This document shows positions 34,600 through 45,275 of a DNA stretch of 64,000 bases, one piece after another. The notes under the pieces were generated by a model. The model ran no database searches and had not been told where the DNA came from. It saw nothing but the letters and a program-made list of their open reading frames with translations. Positions within the stretch are counted from its first letter, which is position 1, and each line of letters begins with the position of its first letter. Both the position numbers and the translations under genes were made by a program. Location: assembly GCA_003118195.1 (NCBI GenBank), contig BEXV01000005.1, forward strand, positions 917,479 through 981,478, read 5' to 3'. The stretch comes from Hemicentrotus pulcherrimus. Taxonomy: Eukaryota; Echinodermata; Echinoidea; Camarodonta; Strongylocentrotidae.

Positions 34600-34777
34600 T
34601 CACATTTAAAAGCAAACTACATTTACGTTCTCATCCTACCGAGTACCCATTTAACACCTGGGTAGAGAGTGGCAAATGTAGATTAACGTCTTGCCAAAGG
34701 ACGTTAGTGCCGGGCTGGGATTTGAACCCCGTACTTTGTGATCTACAGTCCGGTGACTAGACCGCAACACCTCTACA
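34600..34777 (-). mobile_element. tRNA-derived SINE
   Basis: Read on the minus strand, it starts GTAGAGGTGTTGCGGTCTAG (tRNA head), with B box 'GGGGTTCAAATCCC' and body 'CACTAACGTCC', 'CCACTCTCTACCCAGGTG' and 'GGGTACTCGG'. It lies about 210 bp after the XDH stop, antisense, and could fall in the 3' UTR. Confidence 0.8.
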
Positions 34778-35279
34778 AAGGATGTAGTCCCGCCATATTA
34801 AAATTAAAAGTACCACCAAAATCATGACCAAGCACTCGGTGCATGGACGGTACTCCAGATAAATGTCTAAGACTTGTTCCGTACTCTTTTTGCAGAAAAT
34901 GCATGTATGTATTTTTGACGTGCGAATGGTAAAGTGACATCAATTTTATGATAGCGATGCTTATGATACACATTCTGTTTTTACATAATTAATACTGTGC
35001 AGAAAGATCATATAATGAAATCATTTGTATAATATAATATCAACTGGTCGTTTACTCTCGTTTTTTGATGATTTCAAATGGAAGTTAATGTTTTAAAATC
35101 GAATTCTTACTAAGCTTAAGCTTATTAAGAGTAAGAGAAAGAGATAAATACGTTAACCAACAATGAAGAATGTTTTAGTTTACGTAGTAATGTGTGAGAC
35201 AAGAAAAAAGAATACGAACGTTTACATAAACACATTATTTGTGGTGTTATTTGTTGGTGTTATCTAAAGCTTAATGGGT

Positions 35280-36802
35280 TTTAGAAGGTGAACGTAATAC
35301 CAAATATAAGGATTTTTTTCAGAAACACAATGTACTTCCAGGCTTCAAACAGCAAATGGACCTATATATTGCAGATTTCAAAGATATTCTCGTGGAAGAA
35401 AGATTGTTTTGCCATAATCAAGATTGTCCTTGTGAATTCATTGATAAAGTTGATTAACCTAAACTGGATATCAAAGACAATTTTTCTTTAGGTGATCTAA
35501 TTTTCATAGAAAGAGTGCTATGAAACTATCGCAACTTTAAAAAATGATTAGTCACCGGGATCGGATGGACATCCCATAGAGTTATATAAAATATTCTGGT
35601 ATGATATCGTTTACAATTCCTCTTTGCTTGATATTACTTGTTGTGACAGTACACTTCAATTACTTTATCGCTCAAGTCATTTGTTTATTGTACAATTGAT
35701 GCATGACATGAATACTTATATATTTGTAATAGCACTTCCTCAGGCAATGTGCCTAGTATAGCGCCATCTATTGCTGTTCACTTGATATTAAACACTCAGA
35801 AGTCTACATGAACATGGTTGTGTTGAGGTTCAAGTATCCCCTTTTTGCCAGAGCATCGTTGGGATTTCATTCATGATATTGTCATTAAGTCAGGCAAAGA
35901 GGTTAGTTTTGTTATATATTTAATATATTTTTATGAATTATCAAAACATAAAGTAGAGATAAGTGTGTGTGTTTTGAACTTCATACTGAGAGATGTTGAT
36001 GTTTATAGTATGTAATGTAATGTAAGAAATACATGACCATGCTGGTTTACTATGATGTATGTACACACTAATAACAGTGATGATACTGCTAAATAATTTG
36101 AAGATATATTATGAGAGTGCTGAAGCACTAAGTAGAGATTTAGAATTTATTATTGACTGGTTAATTATTTAAACAAGCTATATAGTGAAGTCTAGTTGAG
36201 ACACTTGTAGTGTGAGTTTGTATTTATGTAAAGCCATAATGCAGATCGACTAGAATAGTGATTGGGGTTATTTTAACAGGTTATGAAGATCATGACACAA
36301 TGTACATTGTTTTATGAGTTTCTCAAAAAGACTGTGTTATTGCTATATTGATGATGCTATGATGTACTTGTGTTTATGATCTTTATCTGTGTCGTTATTC
36401 CAGTTGTCACGGAATTAAACAGAATGAAATGGTTAATCCAATCATTAAAGCTACGAATTTCCGTAGAAGCCTTTGTTCTGACTTTTTATTTGTTAACGAC
36501 CTCGCTGCAGCCACATTACTCTTCCGTTATGTTTTTTTATGCGAACAAGTATTTTTACTTTGTTATGAAACATTTGTAAAATGGAAAATATAGCTTCGAG
36601 TATTGACTTTGAAAAAACTTTTGATATGAATGACTGGAATTTTATGTACGATGCTTTTCATATATTTGGATTTGACCAGTATTTTATAAACTGGGTGAAA
36701 TTACTGTATAGGCTACATTTAAAGAGGGACGAATTATTTAAGATAAAGCGTGGTGTAAAACAGGGATGTCCATTGTCTTCTTATCTTGTTATTATTGCAG
36801 TT
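35280..36802 (+). mobile_element. Decayed LINE reverse transcriptase, interrupted (L1/Tx1-like)
   Basis: Shifting frames give 'KLDIKDNFSL', then 'SPGSDGHPIELYKIFW' (about 35550-35600), and after about 0.95 kb of inserted sequence 'IDFEKTFDMNDWNFMYDAFH' and 'KRGVKQGCPLSSYL' (about 36600-36785). The order and motifs are those of an L1-type RT. It is cut at the 3' side by the minus-strand LINE that starts at 36803. Confidence 0.75.
35668..36182 (+). repeat. Dispersed repeat, copy 1 (pair with 40240-40776)
   Basis: About 500 bp shared at high similarity, with indels, with 40240-40776. It includes 'GCACTTCCTCAGGCAATGTG' and 'TATAGTATGTAATGTAATGT'. It sits inside the L1-like element and is therefore a younger insertion. 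There is no coding sequence. Confidence 0.8.
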
Positions 36803-37860
36803 TGAATTGAATTGAATTAAAATTATTTCCATCATGACAATATATACAAAGATAAAATATGGAATTTCATAGTATGTAACAATATCAAAATTACATATAA
36901 ATTGACCTAGTAACAGCATTTAAAATATAAAGAAAGGGTTTAAACCATAGTACAATTGGAAAATGGTGCATCCGTAAAAGCCAATAAGGCTTGACAATTG
37001 AATGGACTAGGAGCAAAAGTAATAATAATATATACTTGGAAGAAAATAAAAAGCAAAGAAAAAGGGGAAAAAGGGGAGTATTAATAATAGAGGTGTGGTC
37101 TTAAATAAATTATTCGTTATAAAGAGAGAGAGAGAAGATGTTTCTTGTAAAGTCTTTGAAAGAATTATCAAATCCGACAGACTGTAAAAATGGAGGTAGG
37201 GAATTCCACATTTTCACCAACATAACGGAGAGAATCGGTCAGTATATTGGACGAAGCATTCCAGTGATGGAATTTATCAGCATTTCGTGTGTAGTGGGTA
37301 TGGACCGCATTGTTGAGACTAAATAGGTGTATAAGGTTTGGAGGTAGTGAGTTTGAGAAAAATCGTTGCATCAATGACGCAATTTTCAATTTATTAATAT
37401 CATAAATATGTTAAGTATTGAATCTTCTAAATAAAGGTTGTGAGGGAGCTAAGAAAGGGGAATTAGAGCAGAGTCGTAATGCCCTTTTTTGAAGTCTATG
37501 TAATTTGAGTAACTTGTACCGTCGCCCAAACAAAATTGCAATACATATGGCAAAATAAATGCATAATATAACATGAATAAGATACGGAGTGGAATTACAA
37601 ATCTTAAGTGACTGATAATACCGACGCTCCGAGGAACCTTTTTTGTAATGTAATTAATATGAAAAGTCCAAGATAGGTTTTCATCGAAAAGTACTCCAAG
37701 GTAATTAAAAACTCTACACTGTTCAATTAATCTATTGTTGATAGAAATAGATACATTGTCATATACAGGATTTAGGTTCCTAGCATTTTTGAAAATAATA
37801 AATTTAGTCTTGGTTGTTCCGTGAGACAAAATGAAGACATTCATGGGTCAAAAGTATTAA
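36803..37860 (-). mobile_element. LINE 3' part, left assembly copy
   Basis: The minus strand encodes the RT thumb region: 'KTKFIIFKNARNLNPVYDNV', 'FNYLGVLFDENLSWTFHINY' and 'VGIISHLRFVIPLRILFMLY', then a frameshifted 'LQKGHYDSALIPLS' and 'HTHYTRNADKFHHWNASS'. The 3' end at 36803 is a GAATT repeat. It is CR1/Rex-like and non-functional. It is nearly repeated after the N at 38145. Confidence 0.8.
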
Positions 37861-38144
37861 ATGAGGAATAATATGAAGTCGCAAGTGTCAAAAAATGACC
37901 TTATAAGTTTCCTCGAAAGTTCTGCTGTCGTTGTCGTGGATTTATCTTTATGATGTTGTTTTCTTATTTGTTATACATCTTCTGACAAGGCCATGTGTGA
38001 AATGACCATTACCGATGAGCATATAATACGCTCTATTCACAATTATAGTGATAAGTACATGATTTGCATCCTCTCAATACAATAGATAACGGGACGGATG
38101 GTCCTTGCGTTAATGGAGGAACATACCTGGAAGAATTGCACCCC

Positions 38145-38145
38145 N
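38145..38145. other. Single-N join between near-identical copies
   Basis: 36827-38144 and 38146-39449 are the same sequence with about 5 per cent differences and small indels. The N marks an unmerged contig overlap or haplotype join. Confidence 0.85.
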
Positions 38146-39150
38146 TTCCATCATGACAATATATACAAAGATAAAATATGGAATTTCATAGTATGTAACA
38201 ATATCAAAATTACATATAAATTGACATAACAGCATTTAAAATATAAAGGGTTTAAACCATAGTACAATTGGAAATGGTGCATCCGTAAAAGCCAGTAAGG
38301 CTTGACAATTGAATGGACTAGGAGCAAAAGTAATAGCATATACTTGAAGGAAAATCAAAAGCAAAGAAAAGGGGGAAAAGGGGGAAAAGGGGGGTACTAA
38401 TAATAGAGGTGTGGTCGTATTCGTTATAAAGAGAGAGAGAAGATGTTTCTTGTAAAGTCTTTGAAAGAATTATCAAATCCGACAGACTGTAAAAATGGAG
38501 GTAGGGAATTCCACATTTTAGGACTAACATAATGGATAGAATCGGTCAGTATTTTGGAAGAAGCATTCCAATGATGGAATTTATCAGCATTTCTTGTGTA
38601 GTGGGTGTTGAGACTAAATAGGTGTATAAGGTCTGGAGGTAGTGAGTTTGAGAAAAATCGCCGCATCAATGACGCAATTTTCAATTTATTAATATTATAA
38701 ATACGGTATGTAAAGTATCGAATCTTCTAAAAAAAAGGTTGTGAGGGAGCCAAGAAAGGGGAATTAGAGCAGAGTCGTAATGCCCTTTTTGAAGTCTATG
38801 TAATTTGAGTAACTTGTACCGTCGCCCAAACAAAATTGCAATACATAATATATGGCAAAATAAATGCATTATATAACATGAATAAGATATGGAGTGGAAA
38901 AACAAATCTTAAGTGACTGATAATACCGACGCTCTGAGAAACATTTTTGGTAATATAATTAATATGAAAAGTCCAAGATAGGTTTTCATCGAAAAGTACT
39001 CCAAAGTAGTTAAAAGGTCTACACTGTTCCATTAATATATTGTTGAAAGAAATAGATACATTGTCATATACAGGATTTAGGTTCATAGCATTTTTGAAAA
39101 TAACAAATTTAGTCTTGGTTGTTCCGTGAGACAAAATGAAGACATTCATG
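38146..39150 (-). mobile_element. LINE 3' part, right assembly copy
   Basis: Same element as 36827-37860: 'FNYFGVLFDENLSWTFHINY' and 'LILNKIENCVIDAA'-side frames, with its own substitutions and indels. Probably the other haplotype rather than a second insertion. Confidence 0.75.
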
Positions 39151-39384
39151 GGTCAAAAGTATTAAATGAGGAATAATATGAAGTCGCAAGTGTCAAAAAA
39201 TGACCTTATAAGTTTCCTCAAAAGTTTTGCTGTCGTTGTCGTGGATTTATCTTTATGATGTTGTTTGCTTATTTGTTATACATCTTCTGACAAGGCCATG
39301 TGTGAAATGACCATTACCGATGAGCATATAATACGCTCTATTCACAATTATAGTGATAAGTACATGATTTGCATCCTCTCAATA

Positions 39385-39880
39385 CAATAGATAACGGGAC
39401 GGATGGTCCTTGCGTTAATGGAGGAACATACCTGGAAGAATTGCACCCCTTTGACTGGCCCATCTTTCAACGCAGCTATGGCAATCTTGTTGATGGATAA
39501 TGTCGCCTGTGAAGAATTGCCAGTCTGCAATTTCACCAGAAGCAACGGGTGACAACAAAATATCGCCTGCTCTTCAAATGGTCACGCAGTTACTCAGATA
39601 AAGCTAAAGAATAAGGACTATAGGCTGGGTTTAATGATGATTCAGATCAACTGCTAACATTTTCGTGAACAATGACAAGTACGAGATTTCCCGCTTTGTA
39701 AATCAAATATTTTGGAGACTTCCTGCGTCACTTCTATGACTGTGTTACATTAGAACACATTTTATTGAAAAATTTGTGTTTAATGGTTTGTTTTTCAACA
39801 TTTACGTCTGGTATTTCCTACCACTATGACAGTGCATCAATTTCTTTTTCCATCATTAGTGGGGAAATTACTTAATAGAG
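39385..39880 (-). pseudogene. Inverted partial copy of XDH exon 15 with flanking introns
   Basis: The minus strand matches about 22110-22620 along its length, roughly 85-90 per cent by eye. It keeps the acceptor ATTGCAG, the 31-codon exon (39433-39525, open: '[20 protein letters not shown]') and the donor GTATGT. Exon 14 and exon 16 counterparts are absent on either side. This is a segmental duplicate of a single exon, inverted 17 kb downstream, not a processed pseudogene. A truncated echo (38088-38144) is part of the assembly repeat. Confidence 0.85.
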
Positions 39881-40239
39881 AAATTTTGGAAAACCATTAG
39901 TTTTGAGCCAAAATGGCAAGAGGTTAGCTCATTGATTTTGCGAAAAGATTTGTAAAAATCCTTTTTTTTTATTTGCTTATTTGTAGCATGGTGAAAGTGA
40001 AATCAGGTGACACCAAAGAAAAAGATGGAGAGATGAGCTGCAACAGTACTGGGAAAGGTTAATTGGTATCAACAAGCACTAAACAGAGTCATTTGGAGAC
40101 ATCATGCTGAGGCCTTCATCCTGAGGCCTTCATCCTGCAGTGGATCGATAATGGCTGAAAAAGTTTTTAAAAAAGTAAGAAATTGAAATTGCTTATTTTC
40201 TACACGGTGAAAGTGACATTGCTTATTTGTTGCATTGTC

Positions 40240-40776
40240 ACTCGAGTCATTTGTTTATTGTACCACTGATGCATGACATGACTACATGCATATTATGTAA
40301 TAGCACTTCCTCAGGCAATGTGTCTAGTATAGCACCATCTATTGCTGTGCACTTGATAAACACTCGGAAGTCTACATGTACTTGGCTGTGTTGTGAGGTT
40401 CAATTATAAGGATCCCCTATTTGCCGGCGCATCATGGGGATTTAAGTCATAACATTGTGATTAAGGCAGGCAAAGAGGTTAGTTTTGTTGAAAACATTAA
40501 AGCTCTTTTTATGAATTAATTGTCAAAAACATGAAGTGGTAATTAGTGTGTGTGTTTTGAACTTCATACTGAGAGATGTTGATGTTTATAGTATGTAATG
40601 TAATGTAAGAAATACAGCCAATGCTGTTTATACGATGTATGTACATTTGACCCTGTATTAAGAACAATGATAACAGTAAAGATACTGCCAAATACTTTGA
40701 ATTTTAATTAAGAGAGTACTGAAGAACTAAGTAGAGATTTAAAATTGATTGTCTAGTTCATTGTTTATTCAAGCTG
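40240..40776 (+). repeat. Dispersed repeat, copy 2
   Basis: Counterpart of 35668-36182, in the same orientation. The two copies differ by several indels. No TIR or coding region is seen. Confidence 0.75.
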
Positions 40777-40794
40777 GTGCAGGCTGGGGATGGG

Positions 40795-41270
40795 ACTCCC
40801 GTTTGTTACCCCAACAAAAATGATGCTGGGGCAAAGATCGGAAATTTCGAAAACCGTCGACTTTTGGTTAAAAAATTGAGGAAAATGGCTCATCGTTTTG
40901 ACCCAAAAAATGAAAAATTTCAATCCTCTCCATTTTCTCGTCATGATTGCCCCAATATGCCCACCGACTTATTATGACTCCCGTTTGTTCCCCCCAAAAA
41001 GGATGTTAGGGCAAATATCCTTTTCCATTTTTCGGAATTATGAACCCTTTTTAATTTTGGGAATTATAAACCTTCAGAAAAATGAACCATTGTTCGATCT
41101 TCGGAATTATGAACCTTCTGATAAACGAACCTTCGGAATAACGAATCTTTGGAATAATGCAACAAATGTTCGGAATTTATCCTTTTTCATTTCGACCATG
41201 ACACTTCTACATTTGCAATATGAAGGCGAAAAGATTGGACATTTTCCTTTTTCGTTTATTTGGTCTCACC
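40795..41270 (-). repeat. Fragment of the 60.8-62 kb tandem-repeat family
   Basis: Shares, in reverse orientation, phrases such as 'CATGATTGCCCCAATATGCC' and 'GTTTGTTCCCCCCAAAAAGG' with the array at 60780-61960. It has about two and a half degenerate units plus GGAATTATGAACC sub-repeats. Confidence 0.6.
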
Positions 41271-41412
41271 TGCAAGTCGTTATTTTGATAAAACCATCGT
41301 ATTTCATTTAGTATTTCATAAAGTGTGTTTGGGATATATAGTCATGATACATTTTTGAGTTGCTACTGGATGATGTGCCTGTTTGTACATGATCCCTAAT
41401 TATAAAGTACTT

Positions 41413-41532
41413 TGATGTCGTGGTCTAGTGTACACGTCACCGGACTGTAGATCACATGGTTTGCCTTCGGGTCCTGCCGTGGCACTACTATCCTTTGGCA
41501 AGGCATTAATCTACATTGCCACTTCCCACCCA
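41413..41532 (+). mobile_element. SINE head and body fragment
   Basis: 'GATGTCGTGGTCTAGTG' (A box), a degraded B box, then 'GGCACTACTATCC', 'GGCAAGGCATTAATCTACAT' and 'CCCACCCAGGTGAAGG'. The 3' side is replaced by the exon-like block. It is partly repeated at 42293-42355 by the assembly duplication. Confidence 0.7.
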
Positions 41533-42290
41533 GGTGAAGGTATTCCATCTTGTTACTCATCTTGTTTTTTTGTTTCTCTTTCAGGCACTCACCATTGTAA
41601 TTAGCGAGCGGAAGAACGGATCTGGACTCCATTACGAGATGAAATTCCTCCAGTACGCCCTGCATTCCAATCAGTGCAAGCTTCAAAGCGATAGTTCAGT
41701 CAGCTATGCGGCTGCTGGCCTCACCATGAGCAAATACAACTTCAGTCTTGTGTTGTACGCCCTCCGAACCCTGTTTCAGAACGTATGGTCTTTTTGTACA
41801 AACTTCATGAATGATGCCCTTTAGACTCTTTGCCACTCACAATTGCTATACCCTAGTCACTCCAACAAGACTGACACCACCTTCAACAGACAGAACAAAA
41901 AATATCTTCAACCTGTAAGTGGTCAGTTTGGAGTCGGTTTGGAGTTTTGTGGAGTGACCGAGGTTTACATGTTGATGGAAATGTCACGCTTAGCTCAATA
42001 AATACTTTGAATACTCTTGAAAATTTGCAAAGAAAACAAAACTAAATTAGATTAATCAGATCACTGACATATCTGAAATGTTTCATATCGCAATAGTTTC
42101 TGGTTTCATAATACTTTGAAAAGAAAATTGAGTACTTGGCCGTTTCTTAAGAAAATATTATTTGTATTTTACTGTGCTAGCTACAGGCTGAAGGCAAGTC
42201 ACTCCTGGCTCTTAGGGTAAATTATGCACTTTTAAATCAAATTTGTGCATCAGGGCATCACTTTATCAGAACTTGTACTTATGAAGGTTT
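41471..42290. other. Left copy of an assembly duplication
   Basis: 820 bp almost identical to 42293-43115: a T-run 3 longer in the second copy and at least one substitution. The two copies are separated only by N at 42291. Confidence 0.85.
41585..41782 (+). CDS. Unidentified exon-like block
   Basis: A GC-richer open block after a strong acceptor (TTTCTCTTTCAG at 41573-41584) and before a possible GTATGG donor. It is open through to TAG at 41822-41824 if unspliced. It encodes 'ALTIVISERKNGSGLHYEMK' then FLQYALHSNQCKLQSDSSVS and YAAAGLTMSKYNFSLVLYAL. I recognise no domain. Base composition and codon pattern differ from the AT-rich surroundings, suggesting a real exon of an unknown gene or of a transposon. 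The same block appears at about 42410-42607 through the assembly duplication, with one synonymous change (CTC/CTT). Confidence 0.35.
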
Positions 42291-42292
42291 NA

Positions 42293-43115
42293 GTCCTGCC
42301 GTGGCACTACTATCCTTTGGCAAGGCATTAATCTACATTGCCACTTCCCACCCAGGTGAAGGTATTCCATCTTGTTACTCATCTTGTTTTTTTTTTGTTT
42401 CTCTTTCAGGCACTCACCATTGTAATTAGCGAGCGGAAGAACGGATCTGGACTCCATTACGAGATGAAATTCCTTCAGTACGCCCTGCATTCCAATCAGT
42501 GCAAGCTTCAAAGCGATAGTTCAGTCAGCTATGCGGCTGCTGGCCTCACCATGAGCAAATACAACTTCAGTCTTGTGTTGTACGCCCTCCGAACCCTGTT
42601 TCAGAACGTATGGTCTTTTTGTACAAACTTCATGAATGATGCCCTTTAGACTCTTTGCCACTCACAATTGCTATACCCTAGTCACTCCAACAAGACTGAC
42701 ACCACCTTCAACAGACAGAACAAAAAATATCTTCAACCTGTAAGTGGTCAGTTTGGAGTCGGTTTGGAGTTTTGTGGAGTGACCGAGGTTTACATGTTGA
42801 TGGAAATGTCACGCTTAGCTCAATAAATACTTTGAATACTCTTGAAAATTTGCAAAGAAAACAAAACTAAATTAGATTAATCAGATCACTGACATATCTG
42901 AAATGTTTCATATCGCAATAGTTTCTGGTTTCATAATACTTTGAAAAGAAAATTGAGTACTTGGCCGTTTCTTAAGAAAATATTATTTGTATTTTACTGT
43001 GCTAGCTACAGGCTGAAGGCAAGTCACTCCTGGCTCTTAGGGTAAATTATGCACTTTTAAATCAAATTTGTGCATCAGGGCATCACTTTATCAGAACTTG
43101 TACTTATGAAGGTTT
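42293..43115. other. Right copy of the assembly duplication
   Basis: Repeats 41471-42290, including the exon-like block (about 42410-42607). It should not be counted as a second gene. Confidence 0.85.
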
Positions 43116-45070
43116 AATGAAACGCCACCCTAGTCTTAGCCAATGTTTTATATTCTCGCTCCAGCCTTCAAGAGTTGTTTATATTTTTCAAATACAGGGC
43201 TTCTTATTGGACGTGTCATGTTGTAGGTATAAAAAAATCAAGAATTTGAATCACTATTTTTATTTCATGAATGTGTCCATCTTTTGTATATGCATATCCA
43301 TTGTAATCTCATTTTATGTGTAATGTATTTATTTTGTTAGGATGCAAGTTTTTTTGAAGTAGGTATGTCAAGTTATGTTAAAAATGAATTTTGTTGAGAT
43401 GTATCAAATCAATTATTGAAAATTGATAGCTTGCCTTTGTTACTTACACTCTAAATTTTACAAAAAGATGAATCATAGAATTATTTCCATATTTTCTTTC
43501 AGTAATCTTGTTAGTGAATTCATTTAATCATTGACAATCAAGGAGGGTTTAAAAAATGTTATGTGATATTAAAGAAGGGTCCACTTAAGAAAGCTATAAT
43601 TAATGCAGGACCAGTCTTTTATCGTCATGCTCTTTTGTTTAAGTCCATGTCCTAGGACAGAAATCACCAAGTGATATCTGTCCAGATGCACTGAAAAAAT
43701 GTACTTCTTGGTTTAATGAAGGCTATTCAGGTTAAAACACTTTGAAATTTTGTTATTGGACCTTTATTTTCCATCTAGAAAAATGTGCCGATTTAGTACA
43801 GTGCATCTGTCATGACAAAAGGGTTTAAGGCTTGCTCAGATATGATGTNAATGTACTTCTTGGTTTAATGAAGGCTATTCAGGTTAAAACACTTTGAAAT
43901 TTTGTTATTGGACCTTTATTTTCCATCTAGAAAAATGTGCCGATTTAGTACAGTGCATCTGTCATGACAAAAGGGTTTAAGGCTTGCTCAGATATGATGC
44001 GATAAACTCCCGCTAAAAATGATTTAATTTTCTTCAAAAGGTGTAGATCAATGGCATTTGCTTGCAACAAAGGTCCTGCGAGTATTCACCAAGGTCTGTG
44101 TAATAGAAATGTTGAGCGTCTTATACAACTTAACATCATTTACAAAAAAAAACGCTGTAGTTTTGCTTTGTCATATCTGAACAAGGCTTACCGGTACTCA
44201 GAGGAATGGTATTGTGGGTGGACCAAACTTGCTGTTACTCTTGCTGTTAGACTGAAGCATGCTCTATCATCATTCATCTATCATAACGGTTATGGTTAAC
44301 ATTTTTATGTCACACGGAGCAAATATATTTAATCTATGTACTACTGATCACTCTTGTTCATGGGAGTGTCTTTGACTTGAAAAGTATTGGTAAATGTGTT
44401 GGACCAGTAGGTGGTGTATTGGGGGATTTTATTGTTCCAGATTTTAACGATGTAGATCGTCTTTGTGGTATCGGTGGTAAGATATAAAAGGAAAGGAAAC
44501 AAGAGAAAAGGGTCTCTCTCAATACTGTGGTTTACCATGTACAAGTTTGGTAAGCCTCCCCCTAAAAAGCACCCCAAACAACAATATTACAATTAAAAGG
44601 ATCAATTCAAACTGAAAAAACGATCAGGAACCATGTCGTATGATTCCCTAGTATTTAAAAAAAAATATTTCACATAAATATTCTTTTATTCATTAACGAT
44701 GTCTATTGTTTTTATTAAATGGGACTTGTTTTTATAAAAACTTTTTATCAATTACAATAGACTTGGATCTATTACAAATTTGCTCTAAGCCAATCAAATG
44801 CAGGGATTGTTTAAATAGGTTATTTCAATTATTGCAACTTGTGATGTATAACAAGTGTTCAGGTACGGCCGGGAGCCAACTTTTGCAAGTCAGTGACACT
44901 ACCTTGTGAAGTAATGGTCTCTAAAGAATATGGCATATTTGATACGATAGTACTATTGAATGCAAATGAAATAATGTATACAGAGCTCAAAAGATATTCT
45001 TTTCACAGGTAGCAATTGACAGACGACATCGATGTAGGTAAAAAGAAAGAACAAAAAAAGAATATTACAA
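43116..45070. other. Intergenic, with a small assembly duplication
   Basis: 43698-43848 and 43850-43999 are a 150-bp exact repeat around the N at 43849. An 82-codon frame at 44051-44299 has no recognisable domain. Nothing else is supported. Confidence 0.5.
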
Positions 45071-45275
45071 GAGTTTAGTGACACGAAGACGTAACTCGAT
45101 ATTTTGCCAAAATGAGTATTTGATATCGAAATGTTTAGAAAAATGTAGGCTTTCCAGGAAACACAAAGACTAAACTCCACCCAACACCCCATTGAAGTCA
45201 ATGGCTAGTAACACAAAAACCACTTTTTTCTTAAAACGGCCAAAAATGGAGCACGTCTTTGTGTCACTGACCCCT
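45071..45275. mobile_element. MITE with TIR AGTGACACRAAGACGT (copy 2)
   Basis: The left AGTGACACGAAGACGTA and the right ACGTCTTTGTGTCACTGACC are inverted. The interior matches 2751-3002. Confidence 0.7.

Noticed and set aside
41471..43115. Two tandem copies of an unknown gene
   Set aside because: The copies are separated only by a lone N, like four other joins in the window. An assembly duplication is the simpler reading.
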